Shown: positions 7,973 through 15,531, counted from the first letter of the stretch. The stretch is DNA of 37,339 bases from 66-474 sp040255405 (GCA_040255405.1 JBDZUX010000029.1:1-37339); one strand, 5' to 3'. Translations and numbers: made by a program. Notes: a model not told the origin generated them from the letters alone.

Positions 7973-7990
7973 TGCAACCTGAGGGTTGCA
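7973..7990. promoter_or_regulatory. Operator-like inverted repeat 2 (GCAAC-N6-GTTGC)
   Basis: TGCAACCTGAGGGTTGCA has 7-bp perfect arms around TGAG and contains the same GCAAC-N6-GTTGC core as site 1. It ends 21 bp before the SRPBCC start codon, a position where a bound repressor would block transcription or RNA polymerase. Confidence 0.55.
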
Positions 7991-8011
7991 CTTATCCCCG
8001 ACGGAGGCCCG

Positions 8012-8503
8012 ATGAACGCCAGCACCGATCGCATCGAAAAGCAGGTTTTGCTGAAAGCCCCCCGCGAACGCGTGTGGCGCGCACTCAGCGAGGCCGACTC
8101 GTTCGGTACTTGGTTTGGCGTCCGCTTCGACGGACCGTTCGTCGAGGGCGAGCGATTGACCGGAAAGATCACACCCACGCAGGTGGATAACGAAATCGCG
8201 GCGATGCAGGCGCCCTACGAGGGCACGCCCTTCGAATGGATCGTCGAAAGGATCGAGCCGATGCGAAGCATTGCCTTCCGCTGGCATCCGTTCGGCATCG
8301 ACAAGACCGTCGACTACTCGCACGAGCCGATGACGCTGATCGTATTCGAACTGCGCGACGCTCCGGAGGGCATCTTGCTGACTGTCACCGAATCCGGTTT
8401 CGACAAGCTGCCGCCGGAGCGCCGCGCCAAGGCGTTCCCCGCCAACGAAGGCGGCTGGGTGCACCAGATGAAACTGATCGAGAAGTACCTCGCCCGCCAT
8501 TGA
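8012..8503 (+). CDS. SRPBCC (AHSA1/START-like) domain protein
   Basis: A 163-residue cytoplasmic protein with the AHSA1 fold: an opening strand and helix (IEKQVLLKAPRERVWRAL), then DSFGTWFGVRFDGPFVEGE, and a long C-terminal helix (GGWVHQMKLIEKYLARH). These domains form a hydrophobic cavity for small lipophilic ligands. The gene is first in a two-gene operon with an ArsR-type regulator 9 bp downstream, a very common pairing in which the regulator controls its partner. The ATG follows GGAGG closely. Two palindromic operator-like sites lie upstream. The ligand is unknown. Confidence 0.85.
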   Translation: MNASTDRIEKQVLLKAPRERVWRALSEADSFGTWFGVRFDGPFVEGERLTGKITPTQVDNEIAAMQAPYEGTPFEWIVERIEPMRSIAFRWHPFGIDKTVDYSHEPMTLIVFELRDAPEGILLTVTESGFDKLPPERRAKAFPANEGGWVHQMKLIEKYLARH

Positions 8504-8512
8504 CGCAACACC

Positions 8513-8848
8513 ATGCGCAAACCACGCACGCCCGACTTCCGGAAAACTGCGCCGATGTTCGCGGCCCTGGGCGACGCCACCCGCCTGCGCCTGATCGCCG
8601 CGCTCTGCGCTGGCGGCGCGTTGTCGATCGCGCAGCTCACGGCCGGCACCGCGATCACCCGCCAAGCCGTCACCAAGCATCTGGAGGTGTTGGCCGACGC
8701 GGGTCTCGTGCACGACACCCGTCAAGGTCGCGAAAGATTGTGGGAATTGCAGCCATCGCGCATCGACGAAGCACGACGTTCGCTGGACACGATCGCGGCG
8801 CAATGGGACCAGGCGTTACGGCGCCTGAAGGCGTTCGTGGAAACGTAG
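8513..8848 (+). CDS. ArsR-family winged-helix repressor
   Basis: A 111-residue DNA-binding protein. Residues 14-100 make an ArsR-type winged helix: MFAALGDATRLRLIAAL, the recognition region ITRQAVTKHLEVLADAGLV, and the wing HDTRQGRERLWELQP. The ELCVC-type metal-binding box is absent, so it is not a classic arsenic sensor. It belongs to the SRPBCC-linked group (RQAVTKHL motif) whose inducers are largely unknown. It is co-transcribed with the SRPBCC gene and probably autoregulated through the two GCAAC-N6-GTTGC sites at 7933 and 7973. Confidence 0.88.
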   Translation: MRKPRTPDFRKTAPMFAALGDATRLRLIAALCAGGALSIAQLTAGTAITRQAVTKHLEVLADAGLVHDTRQGRERLWELQPSRIDEARRSLDTIAAQWDQALRRLKAFVET

Positions 8849-8858
8849 CACCGCATCG

Positions 8859-8887
8859 CCGTCATGCCGGCGCAAGCCGGTCTGCGT
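8859..8887. repeat. REP-type palindrome
   Basis: The sequence gccgtcatgccggcgcaagccggtc has the cgtcat lead and GCAA loop seen in the other REP elements of this window, with arms gccggc/gccggt. It sits in the gap between the converging ArsR and DksA-like genes. The next 100 bp hold a weaker gatcaagtcc-type half element. Confidence 0.5.
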
Positions 8888-8989
8888 ATGCAGGATTGCC
8901 AACGCGAACGCCCCCGATCAAGTCCTGGACAGGCTGCGGCGGCGCGCGGCGCGAGCAATCACGGGATCACGACAAAAACCGAAGTGGCA

Positions 8990-9256
8990 TCAACGCAATT
9001 GGCTATCCTTGCTGCCGCGCCGGTTGTAGCCACTGAACACCCCTTCCTGGTGGTCGCGTTCGGCCTGGCACTTCACGCACAGGCGTACGCCCGGCACGGC
9101 CTTGCGCCGCGCCTCGGGAATGGGCGCCTCGCATTCTTCGCAGTGGGCCCGGCTTGGTCCCTTGTACTGCTTGCTGCGCGCTCGCGCCACCGCGTCGGCG
9201 ACCGTCGCGTCGATCTGTTCCTGTACCGCGTCGTCGTTGACGAAACCCTTGGCCAT
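8990..9256 (-). CDS. DksA/TraR-type C4 zinc-finger protein (YbiI-like)
   Basis: An 88-residue protein very like E. coli YbiI. It starts MAKGFVNDDAVQEQIDATV, has the C4 zinc finger (CEEC at about residue 39, CVKC about 20 residues later, with the APIPEARRKAVPGVRLC stretch between), and ends in GYNRRGSKDSQLR, which is nearly invariant in the family. DksA relatives bind RNA polymerase and alter promoter choice, but the coiled-coil tip of DksA is shortened in this group and its own role is not settled. ATG 9256 fits the family length; a longer frame extends upstream to 9310. Confidence 0.88.
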   Translation of the reverse strand: MAKGFVNDDAVQEQIDATVADAVARARSKQYKGPSRAHCEECEAPIPEARRKAVPGVRLCVKCQAERDHQEGVFSGYNRRGSKDSQLR

Positions 9257-9310
9257 GCCTCCAACGTAAGGCCGAAGATGTCGCGGCGCAAGGTTCCGCC
9301 CGGCCGCCAT

Positions 9311-9510
9311 TCAGCGACGGAAGCCGTGGCCACGCAGTCCCCGGCCCGTGGTCTTGGCCGCATACAGTGCGCGATCAGCGGCTACCATCGATTTTGCGAC
9401 ACGGTCCGCGCGGAACACCGCGCGGTGCTGGCGCCGATGCTGACGGTCACATGCGTTCCAACCGGTGACGCAGGATGCGACATCCGCCGTTTGCGCATGC
9501 TGTCGATTCC
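9311..9510 (-). pseudogene. Frameshifted C-terminal fragment of a GGDEF diguanylate cyclase
   Basis: On the minus strand, one frame carries MSHPASPVGTHVTVSIGAS and the next frame carries VAADRALYAAKTTGRG, ending in TGA at 9311-9313. Together these are the last third of a GGDEF domain (the VTVSIGAS strand followed by the ADRALYAAK helix), split by a frameshift at about 9390-9420. The catalytic GGDEF half and any sensor domain are gone, so the protein cannot be active. The GST gene now starts right beside the break. Confidence 0.7.
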
Positions 9511-9557
9511 GGCCGGGGCCGTTCGTCGCACGAATGAACGCATCACCGGAGCACCCC

Positions 9558-10211
9558 ATGCAGCTTTACGGCCATCCCTTTTCGTCCTACACCCAGAAGG
9601 CGCTGATCGCGCTGTACGAAAACGACACGCCGTTCGAATTCCTGAAGCTGTCGCCCGACACGCCCGAGGTGTACGCCGAGTTCGCGCGGCGCTGGCCGAT
9701 CCGGAAATTCCCGCTGCTGGTGGACGACGACCGCCAAGTGACGGAGGCCACCTGCATCATCGAACATCTCGACGTCCATCATCCGGGGCCGGCGCGATTG
9801 ATTCCCGCCGACGCCGACGCGGCCGTCGACGTTCGCGTGCTCGACCGCTTTTTCGACAATTACGTTTCCACCCCGCAGCAGAGGGTCGTGTACAACCAGT
9901 TGCGCCCCGGAGCCGATCGCGACCCGAACGGTGTCAAGGAAGCGCGCGCGCTGCTGGACACCGCCTACGCGTGGCTGGACGGCCACATGGCCGCGCGCGA
10001 ATGGGCCGCGGGCGACACCTTCACGCTGGCCGATTGCGCCGCCGCGCCGGCACTGTTCTACGCCGATTGGACGCACGCGATCGGCGAACGGTTCCTCAAC
10101 GTGCACGCCTATCGCGCAAGGCTGCTGCAACGACCGTCGTTCGCGCGCTGCGTCGACGGCGGGCGCCCGCACCGGCACCTGTTTCCACTGGGCGCACCCG
10201 ACCGCGATTGA
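9558..10211 (+). CDS. Glutathione S-transferase family protein
   Basis: A 217-residue cytosolic GST. The N-terminal thioredoxin-like domain (MQLYGHPFSSYTQKALIALYEN) carries the catalytic-site Ser/Tyr region, the cis-Pro segment (RKFPLLVDD) and the glutathione-contact motif EATCIIEHL. The all-helical C-terminal domain includes the folding motif AAGDTFTLADCAAAPALFYADW. It conjugates or reduces electrophiles with glutathione; the substrate is unknown. The start at 9558 aligns with family N-termini. A DUF899 gene follows 37 bp downstream and is probably in the same transcript. Confidence 0.88.
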   Translation: MQLYGHPFSSYTQKALIALYENDTPFEFLKLSPDTPEVYAEFARRWPIRKFPLLVDDDRQVTEATCIIEHLDVHHPGPARLIPADADAAVDVRVLDRFFDNYVSTPQQRVVYNQLRPGADRDPNGVKEARALLDTAYAWLDGHMAAREWAAGDTFTLADCAAAPALFYADWTHAIGERFLNVHAYRARLLQRPSFARCVDGGRPHRHLFPLGAPDRD

Positions 10212-10248
10212 CGCGGTCGCCCCTGTTGCCGAAAAGAAGGAGCATCCC

Positions 10249-10950
10249 ATGAATCCACTCGTTCCCGCCGCCGAACTTGCCGCGCGCAACACCCTGCGCT
10301 TTCCCAATGAAAGCACCGACTATCGCCGCGCACGGCAGGCATTGCTTGCCGAAGAAATCGAACTGCGCCGCCACATCGAACGCGTGGCAGAACAACGCCG
10401 CGCGCTGCCGCCGGGCGGCGAGGTCGCCGGCGACTACCGTTTCGTCGGCGAGCAGGGCGAAACCGATCTCGCCGGGCTGTTTGGTGACAAGCCGACGCTG
10501 GTGGCCTACAGCTGGATGTTCGGTCCGCAACGCGAACGGCCCTGCCCGATGTGCACTTCGTTGCTGGGTGCATGGGACGGCGAGGCGCGCGACGTCGAAC
10601 AGAACGCGGCGTTGGCCATCATCGCGCGATCGCCGATCGAGCGGCTGGCGGCGTTCAAGCGCGAACGCGGCTGGCGCCATCTGAAACTCTATTCGGACGC
10701 CAACGGCAATTTCAGCCGCGCCTACTTCGCCATTGCACCAGACGGCAGCGACATCCCCGCCTTCAACGTGTTCACCCGCCGCGACGGTGTGATCCGTCAT
10801 TTCTGGAGCGGCGAAATGGGTTCCGAGAGCGCCGATCCCGGTCAGGACCCGCGTGGAGCACCCGACCTGATGCCCCTGTGGACCATCCTCGACAGCACGC
10901 CGGAAGGTCGGCATCCGACCTGGTATCCCAGACTCGACTACGGCAAATAA
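10249..10950 (+). CDS. DUF899 family thioredoxin-like protein
   Basis: A 233-residue protein with the DUF899 layout. A helical N-terminus (RRARQALLAEEIELRRHIERVAEQRR) precedes GGEVAGDYRFVG, and then comes a thioredoxin-like core with MFGPQRERPCPMCTSLLGAWDG. The CPMC pair occupies the redox-active position. Later segments include RSPIERLAAFKRERGW and FNVFTRRDGVIRHFWSGE. Family members are predicted disulfide or peroxide-handling proteins without a firmly established reaction. AGAAGGAG lies 7 bases before the ATG. It follows the GST gene closely, which supports a detoxification setting. Confidence 0.85.
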   Translation: MNPLVPAAELAARNTLRFPNESTDYRRARQALLAEEIELRRHIERVAEQRRALPPGGEVAGDYRFVGEQGETDLAGLFGDKPTLVAYSWMFGPQRERPCPMCTSLLGAWDGEARDVEQNAALAIIARSPIERLAAFKRERGWRHLKLYSDANGNFSRAYFAIAPDGSDIPAFNVFTRRDGVIRHFWSGEMGSESADPGQDPRGAPDLMPLWTILDSTPEGRHPTWYPRLDYGK

Positions 10951-11096
10951 ACGTCGGGTTTGAGCCCATCGGCGCGGCATGGCACGATCGCGATGGATCC
11001 CCATCCCGCACGGCCGTGCCGCGTGCGCGGCCGCGTCGCGACCTGCTGCAGGCACAGGAACGGCGCTGACCAGCTCACCAGAGAGGCAATCAACCC

Positions 11097-11540
11097 ATGG
11101 CAACCAAGAAGGCCACCAGGACAAGCAAGTCATCCGGCTTCACCGCCGAAGAGCGCGCCGCGATGAAGGAACGCGCGCAGGAGCTGAAGAACGCCAGGCG
11201 CGGCGCCGACGGCGAGAAGGACGTGCTGGCCGCGATCGCCAAAACGGCGGACTCCGAGCGCAGGCTGTGCGAAAGACTGCACAAGCTGATCCGGGACGCC
11301 GCGCCGCAGCTGCTGCCGAAAACCTGGTACGGCATGCCCGCCTACGCCAACACCGACGAGAAAGTCGTCGTGTTCTTCAGGCCCGCGTCCAAGTTCAAGG
11401 ACCGCTACCTGACCCTCGGCTTCAACGATGCCGCGAAGCTCGACGACGGCGCGATGTGGCCGACGTCGTATGCCGTCGTCAAGCTGACCGCCGCCGAAGA
11501 AAAGCGGATCGCAGCGCTGGTGAGGAAGGCGACCGGTTAG
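11097..11540 (+). CDS. DUF1801 (YdhG-like) family protein
   Basis: A 147-residue soluble protein. A Lys-rich helical start (MATKKATRTSKSSGFTAEE) leads into the DUF1801 core: RLHKLIRDAAPQLLPKTWYGMPAYA, then KVVVFFRPASKFKDRYLTLGF, and a C-terminal helix EEKRIAALVRKATG. The fold resembles frataxin, and the biochemical role is unknown. It follows DUF899 on the same strand with a 146-bp gap, so it may have its own promoter. Confidence 0.8.
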   Translation: MATKKATRTSKSSGFTAEERAAMKERAQELKNARRGADGEKDVLAAIAKTADSERRLCERLHKLIRDAAPQLLPKTWYGMPAYANTDEKVVVFFRPASKFKDRYLTLGFNDAAKLDDGAMWPTSYAVVKLTAAEEKRIAALVRKATG

Positions 11541-11565
11541 AGAACCGGCCTTCCACATCCTGCCA

Positions 11566-11786
11566 TCATTCCGGGCCCGGCCGAAGGCCGGAACCCTGAA
11601 TCCGTGTCGATTTTCGTACCCGCGGGCACGATCGAAATGAATTGACTCGCGGCATCCATCTCGCCCGCGCTTCGGGCCGCCGCAGCCAGCCCCGGACTTG
11701 ATCCGGGGACGTCCGCAATCGCAGTTCCTGCAAACGCAATCGTGAAGCGATGTCCGGGGCCGGCAACGGGTGCTTTCATCTTGCCC
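11566..11786. repeat. REP-type repeat array, first part
   Basis: This gap holds several short palindromic units: cattccgggcccggccgaaggccggaa at about 11569, ccccggacttgatccgggg at about 11693, and a 23-mer at 11735-11757 (cgcaatcgtgaagcgatgtccgg). The 23-mer occurs again, inverted and with three differences, at 15283-15305. No gene is visible. The array runs directly into the 109-bp repeat. Confidence 0.55.
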
Positions 11787-11895
11787 GAAAGTCACTGGGT
11801 CCCGGCTTTACTCGCGCCATCCATGGCGCTCACCCTTCGGGCCAGCTTCGCTGTTCGGGCGCGCTCCTGCACGCCGCGTCGCCGGGATGACGAGC
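11787..11895 (-). repeat. 109-bp dispersed repeat, copy 1
   Basis: This stretch is the reverse complement of 15067-15175 with only three differences in 109 bases. Its ends are REP-like (tcatcccgg... and ...ccgggacc) and pair with each other. The middle holds the small palindrome cgccatggatggcg. It is non-coding: frames through it are short and differ between the two contexts. Confidence 0.85.
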
Positions 11896-11917
11896 AAAGG
11901 GAGCCTGTCGGAACCCG

Positions 11918-12574
11918 TCACCCTGCGGGCGACGCTGCCGCGGCAAAAAATTCCGACTGCGCGTCGAAAGCCCGCCCGTACGCGGGCCGCGCTTCTCCGC
12001 GGGCGACATAAGCGGCCAGCGTCGGGAACGCATCCAGTATGCCCGATGGCTTCAGCCGCAGCAGCGTGTGCACCATCATCAGGTCGCCCGCACTGAACGC
12101 ACCGTCCAGCCAATCGGCATCGCCGAGCCGCGCGGCAAGCTGTCGCAGCCGGTAGTGAATACGATCCCTGATGAGCGGCAGGCGCTCCCCGGCCCAGGGT
12201 TTGTCGCCCTCCACCAGCCGCGCGGTCGCGAGTTCGAGAATCGGCGGTTCCACGGTGTTGAGCGCGGCGAACATCCAGGTGATCGCGCGCGCGCGGGCAT
12301 TCCCGTCGTCCGGCAACAAGCCGACATGTTGCTCCGCGATGTGGAACACGATCGCACCCGACTCGAACAGGACGAGATCGCCCTCTTCCCATGTCGGAAT
12401 CTGACCGAACGGATGCAGCGCGAGATGTGCGGGCTGCTTCATCGCTTCGAACGAAACCAACCGGACGTCGCAAGGCTGCCCGACTTCTTCCAGCGCCCAG
12501 CGGACGCGCATGTCTCTCGCCAGCCCCTGGCCGCGGTCGGGCGATCGTTCGAAGGCCGTGATGACCGGAATCAT
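11918..12574 (-). CDS. Glutathione S-transferase family protein
   Basis: A 218-residue cytosolic GST, distinct from the one at 9558. The start reads MIPVITAFERSPDRGQGLARDM, then RWALEEVGQPCDVRL, the cis-Pro segment FGQIPTWEEGDLVLFESGAIV (with the ES glutathione-contact pair), and a helical domain with WLDGAFSAGDLMMVHTLLRL. Its start codon overlaps the stop of the upstream YCII gene (ATGA), so the two are coupled. The substrate is unknown. The GST-YCII pairing suggests handling of reactive small molecules. Confidence 0.88.
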   Translation of the reverse strand: MIPVITAFERSPDRGQGLARDMRVRWALEEVGQPCDVRLVSFEAMKQPAHLALHPFGQIPTWEEGDLVLFESGAIVFHIAEQHVGLLPDDGNARARAITWMFAALNTVEPPILELATARLVEGDKPWAGERLPLIRDRIHYRLRQLAARLGDADWLDGAFSAGDLMMVHTLLRLKPSGILDAFPTLAAYVARGEARPAYGRAFDAQSEFFAAAASPAG

Positions 12575-12975
12575 TGGAGGTCTTCGGCGACTGCGCCTTC
12601 GGATCGGCCAGCGAGCTCGGTGTCCGGGCAGTTCTCGTAGACCTGCCGCAATTCGCACTCCACTTCCCAATCATCGCCGTGCACGTCGAGAAACCGCTTG
12701 ACCAGTTGCAAGGCTTGCTCGACGGAGTCCGCCTGCAGCATTGCGTAGCCGCCGATCACTTCCTTTGATTCAGTGAACGGACCATCCGAGACCGTCTGCT
12801 TGCCACGGGAAAGCCGGACTTTCTTGCCTTGTGACGTTGGATACAAACCGGCCGTGTCCAGCAACGTGCCGTTCGCGGTCATCTCGGCAATCAGTTGCGT
12901 CATGTCCGCCATCAATCTTTCGTCGGGCTTCCGGCCCGAAGCTTCGTTGACCCGGACCAGGGAAAGGAATCGCAT
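12571..12975 (-). CDS. YCII-related domain protein
   Basis: A 134-residue single-domain protein. Typical YCII-family stretches are MRFLSLVRVNEASG, the Asp/Glu-containing loop KQTVSDGPFTESKEVIGGYAML, and DSVEQALQLVKRFLDVHGDDW. The fold is a ferredoxin-like barrel, and relatives act as small lyase- or dehydrochlorinase-type enzymes or have no known role. ATG 12975 has GAGGAGA 8 bases upstream. It is first in a two-gene operon with the GST. Members of this subgroup often accompany ECF sigma factors, but none is visible here. Confidence 0.83.
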   Translation of the reverse strand: MRFLSLVRVNEASGRKPDERLMADMTQLIAEMTANGTLLDTAGLYPTSQGKKVRLSRGKQTVSDGPFTESKEVIGGYAMLQADSVEQALQLVKRFLDVHGDDWEVECELRQVYENCPDTELAGRSEGAVAEDLQ

Positions 12976-13187
12976 CGTCGTGTCTCCTCGTTGGCGGGGG
13001 AGCCGCAACGATCGGATGCCGGCCTTGTCGCGCTCCTGCCAGGGCGACGAGCGGACGTTGGATAAATCGACAACTGCCAGGCTGCCTCCTGCTCGTCATC
13101 CTTGTTCTGCTCGATGACAGTCGCGCCGGTCACAGGGCGGCGATGTAGAACGACGATTTCGCGAAGGCTCAACCCGCCTTCGGTGGC

Positions 13188-13811
13188 TCAATCAGCCAAC
13201 GAACCCTGCTGCGCCTCGAAGGCCTTGCGCGTGGCGGGATCGAGCGCCTCGATCCGTCGCTTTGACTGCATGAAAGCCCGCTCACCCTCGGGCAACCGAC
13301 AGTTGCGGGAAACGGCGTCCGCGCCCTCGGAAGTCATCGCGGTCACGTCCTGCACGTTGACTACCACCCCCAGCGTGTCGCCCAGCGGAGCAAGCGCATC
13401 ACAGGCGCGATCGACCATCGCCATGTTGCGGTACTGCGCGCCACCGACCATCACCAGAAGATTGGCGTGGTCGATCCAGACCACCGAGCGCACGCCGGTC
13501 AGCGGTCGAATGGCCGCGCGCGCCGCTTCGCGATCGATGGGACGGGACGCATCGGGCACATGCGCGTCGTGCAAGATATCGCTGGCCAGTCCCTGCGCAT
13601 TTTGCGCGATGGCCTTCTGGTTTCCCGCCAATGCTGCGGCATGCGCCGCAACCACGTGCTTGGCCACGGAAATCGGCGTGACCTGCTGATCCTGTTGCGC
13701 CTGTGCACGGGGTGCAGCACCGTTCGTCTGCGACTGGCAACCGGCGGTGCAGCCCAAGGCCAGCGCGACCAACACGCGCGCGCCCACTTCAATCCGATTG
13801 AAATTCGTCAT
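13188..13811 (-). CDS. YhcN/YlaJ-like lipoprotein of unknown function
   Basis: A 207-residue predicted lipoprotein: the signal peptide ends in the lipobox CTAGC. An Ala/Gln-rich helical region (VAKHVVAAHAAALAGNQKAIAQ) is followed by a compact alpha/beta domain, GVRSVVWIDHANLLVMVGG, then VDRACDALAPLGDTLGVVVNVQDVT. This two-strand, one-helix pattern resembles the YhcN/YlaJ domain best known from spore-forming Gram-positives. The similarity is by eye, and a BON-like fold is an alternative. ATG 13811 is favoured because GGAAGGGGG lies 6 bases upstream; an ATG at 13817 would abut that site. It is divergent from the bactofilin gene across a 341-bp gap in which no other gene is visible. Confidence 0.65.
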   Translation of the reverse strand: MTNFNRIEVGARVLVALALGCTAGCQSQTNGAAPRAQAQQDQQVTPISVAKHVVAAHAAALAGNQKAIAQNAQGLASDILHDAHVPDASRPIDREAARAAIRPLTGVRSVVWIDHANLLVMVGGAQYRNMAMVDRACDALAPLGDTLGVVVNVQDVTAMTSEGADAVSRNCRLPEGERAFMQSKRRIEALDPATRKAFEAQQGSLAD

Positions 13812-14152
13812 CCGCATCCCCCTTCCCACTCTGATCATTTTGCGAGGTTTTGCCGCTTGCGGCGCACAATATGGCAGGGCTTTGCGGCCGGCGGCAGGAA
13901 GTCGGCGCCGATGACGCCAGGGAAGCGCCGCGTCCGCGGTCGACCTTTGCCCGGCCGGGCGCGATATTGGCTCGCTCGGCAGCGGCGCCACGCAGCGGCG
14001 CAGTGAAGCGCCTTCGCACACCTGTTCAGGGATTACCAGAGAAGCACTCCACAATTCCGTGTACGGACTGGGTTTTCTGTTCATTTTCCCATTCCCATCC
14101 GACTGGATTGGCGGTACGCTCGGCCCTCCCCTGACCAAACCGGAGCCCTGTC

Positions 14153-14695
14153 ATGGCCCTGTGGAAAGAACCCGCGAAGTCCCCGTCGTCCCCGCTGCCG
14201 AACCCGCCCGACGTGGCGCGCTTCGACATGCCCGATCCGATCGAACCACCCGCGCCTGCCGCGAAGGTGGCGAGTTTCAGCCCCGAATCCGCGGCTGCGC
14301 CTGCGAAGTCCGCATCCGAATCGCACATCGCGCCCGACCTCGTGATCGAAGGCAAGATCGAAGGCGCCGGCCACGTACGCATCGCCGGCCGCTTCAAGGG
14401 CGACATCAACGTGCGCGGCGATCTCACCATCGAACATGGCGCCAAGGTCAACGGCAGCGTGCGCGCGGAACGCGTGACCATCGCGGGCGAGCTGACCGGC
14501 AACATCGAAACCGCGGCACACGTGGAATTGCTGCAGACCGGCGCGCTGACCGGCGACGTGAAATCCACCACCTTCAGCGTCGCCAAGGGTTCGCGGATGC
14601 GCGGCCAGGCCGAGTTCGGCTGGGACGACAAGGGCGGCTCGCCGGATGCGCACAAGAGCAACGGCAACGGCCACGTCAACGGCAACGGTAAATGA
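14153..14695 (+). CDS. Bactofilin (polymer-forming cytoskeletal protein)
   Basis: A 180-residue bactofilin. The central domain (about residues 58-155) is the right-handed beta-helix that self-assembles into filaments without nucleotide: LVIEGKIEGAGHVRIAGRFK, then GDINVRGDLTIEHGAKVNGS, then VTIAGELTGNIETAAHVELL. It is flanked by disordered tails, Pro/Ala-rich at the N-terminus and Gly/Asn-rich at the C-terminus (NGNGHVNGNGK). Bactofilins organise cell shape, stalks and polar machinery on the inner membrane face. The stop overlaps the start of a zinc-ribbon gene by four bases, so the two are co-translated. Confidence 0.93.
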   Translation: MALWKEPAKSPSSPLPNPPDVARFDMPDPIEPPAPAAKVASFSPESAAAPAKSASESHIAPDLVIEGKIEGAGHVRIAGRFKGDINVRGDLTIEHGAKVNGSVRAERVTIAGELTGNIETAAHVELLQTGALTGDVKSTTFSVAKGSRMRGQAEFGWDDKGGSPDAHKSNGNGHVNGNGK

Positions 14696-15051
14696 CCCCC
14701 CCGCAGGTGGGTGCGGCAGGCGCCACGCGCACCTGCCCGCACTGCCGCGAGACGATCCTGGAAAGCTCGCAGGTTTGTCCCGCGTGCAACCACAAGCTGC
14801 GTTACGGCGGCCCGGCCGGTGATCTGGCCGCGCCCGCCACGCTGACGCCGCTGCGCGTCGAAGGCAGTTTCCGGAATCCTTCCGACAACGGCGCGTGGGA
14901 GTACTCGATGGTACTCACCATCCGTAACGAGCGCGGCGAGGAAATCGCACGGCGCCTGGTTGGCGTCGGCGCGATGCAGCCGGGTGAACAGCGGACGTTC
15001 GCGGTGAGCGTGGAAATGAACCCTGCCACCGGAAAGCGCACGCGGCATTAG
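14692..15051 (+). CDS. Zinc-ribbon protein coupled to bactofilin
   Basis: A 119-residue protein. Residues 14-33 are a zinc ribbon with CPHC and CPAC. The rest is a small beta domain (LRVEGSFRNPSDNGAWEYSM, then LTIRNERGEEIARRLVGVGA) that resembles an immunoglobulin-like FxLyD domain. There is no membrane segment. It overlaps the bactofilin gene (ATGA), which implies a shared complex or fixed stoichiometry. The zinc ribbon could tether a partner to the bactofilin filament, but that is inference. Confidence 0.75.
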   Translation: MTPPQVGAAGATRTCPHCRETILESSQVCPACNHKLRYGGPAGDLAAPATLTPLRVEGSFRNPSDNGAWEYSMVLTIRNERGEEIARRLVGVGAMQPGEQRTFAVSVEMNPATGKRTRH

Positions 15052-15066
15052 GCAAACTTGACCTTC

Positions 15067-15175
15067 GCTCGTCATCCCGGCGACGTGGCGTGCAGGAGCG
15101 CGCCCGAACAGCGAAGCTGGCCCGAAGGGTGAGCGCCATGGATGGCGCGAGTAAAGCCGGGATCCAGCGACTTTC
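15067..15175 (+). repeat. 109-bp dispersed repeat, copy 2
   Basis: This stretch is 97 percent identical (106 of 109) to the reverse complement of 11787-11895. It begins ctcgtcatcccggcga and ends gccgggatccagcgac, a terminal inverted repeat of REP type around about 85 bases of shared interior with cgccatggatggcg. It lies in the gap between two converging genes. Confidence 0.85.
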
Positions 15176-15282
15176 TTGCAACGAAGAAGCCCAAAGTCGC
15201 CGGCAAACTCGGCGTTTCCGGCGGCTCGCCGTGCGGGCCATCGCCTTCGCCGATGTTCGCCCCGGTATCCTGCCTGCGCAAT

Positions 15283-15492
15283 CCGGATATCGCTTCGCGA
15301 CTGCGCGGGCGCGTGTGCTGCCGGCCCGGCATGCTTGCCGGGTGCCGCCGGCCATTCAACTGAAAACCTTGCAGGAGCGCGCCTGCGCGCGAACGGTCGC
15401 CTGCAGGCAGGCTCCCGCTGAAAGCCAAGCGATCGCCGGCACGACCGTGCCGACCTTTGCAGGATGCAAACGCGGGCGCCATGGATGGCGCC
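15283..15492. repeat. REP-type repeat array, second part
   Basis: Three elements follow the 109-bp repeat: a 23-mer (15283-15305) matching 11735-11757 inverted with three differences; a different family at 15368-15421 (gcaggagcgcgcctgcgcgcg and its mirror-like tail); and the perfect palindrome ggcgccatggatggcgcc (15475-15492), which shares its core with the 109-bp repeat. No gene is visible between 15052 and 15531. Confidence 0.55.
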
Positions 15493-15531
15493 ACGCACGA
15501 TGGGTCGTCCCGGGATTTTCTCGTCCTGCGA

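Noticed and set aside
11560..11900. CRISPR-like array
   Set aside because: The repeated units are palindromic REP-type elements of different kinds, with no regular spacer-repeat periodicity and no cas genes.
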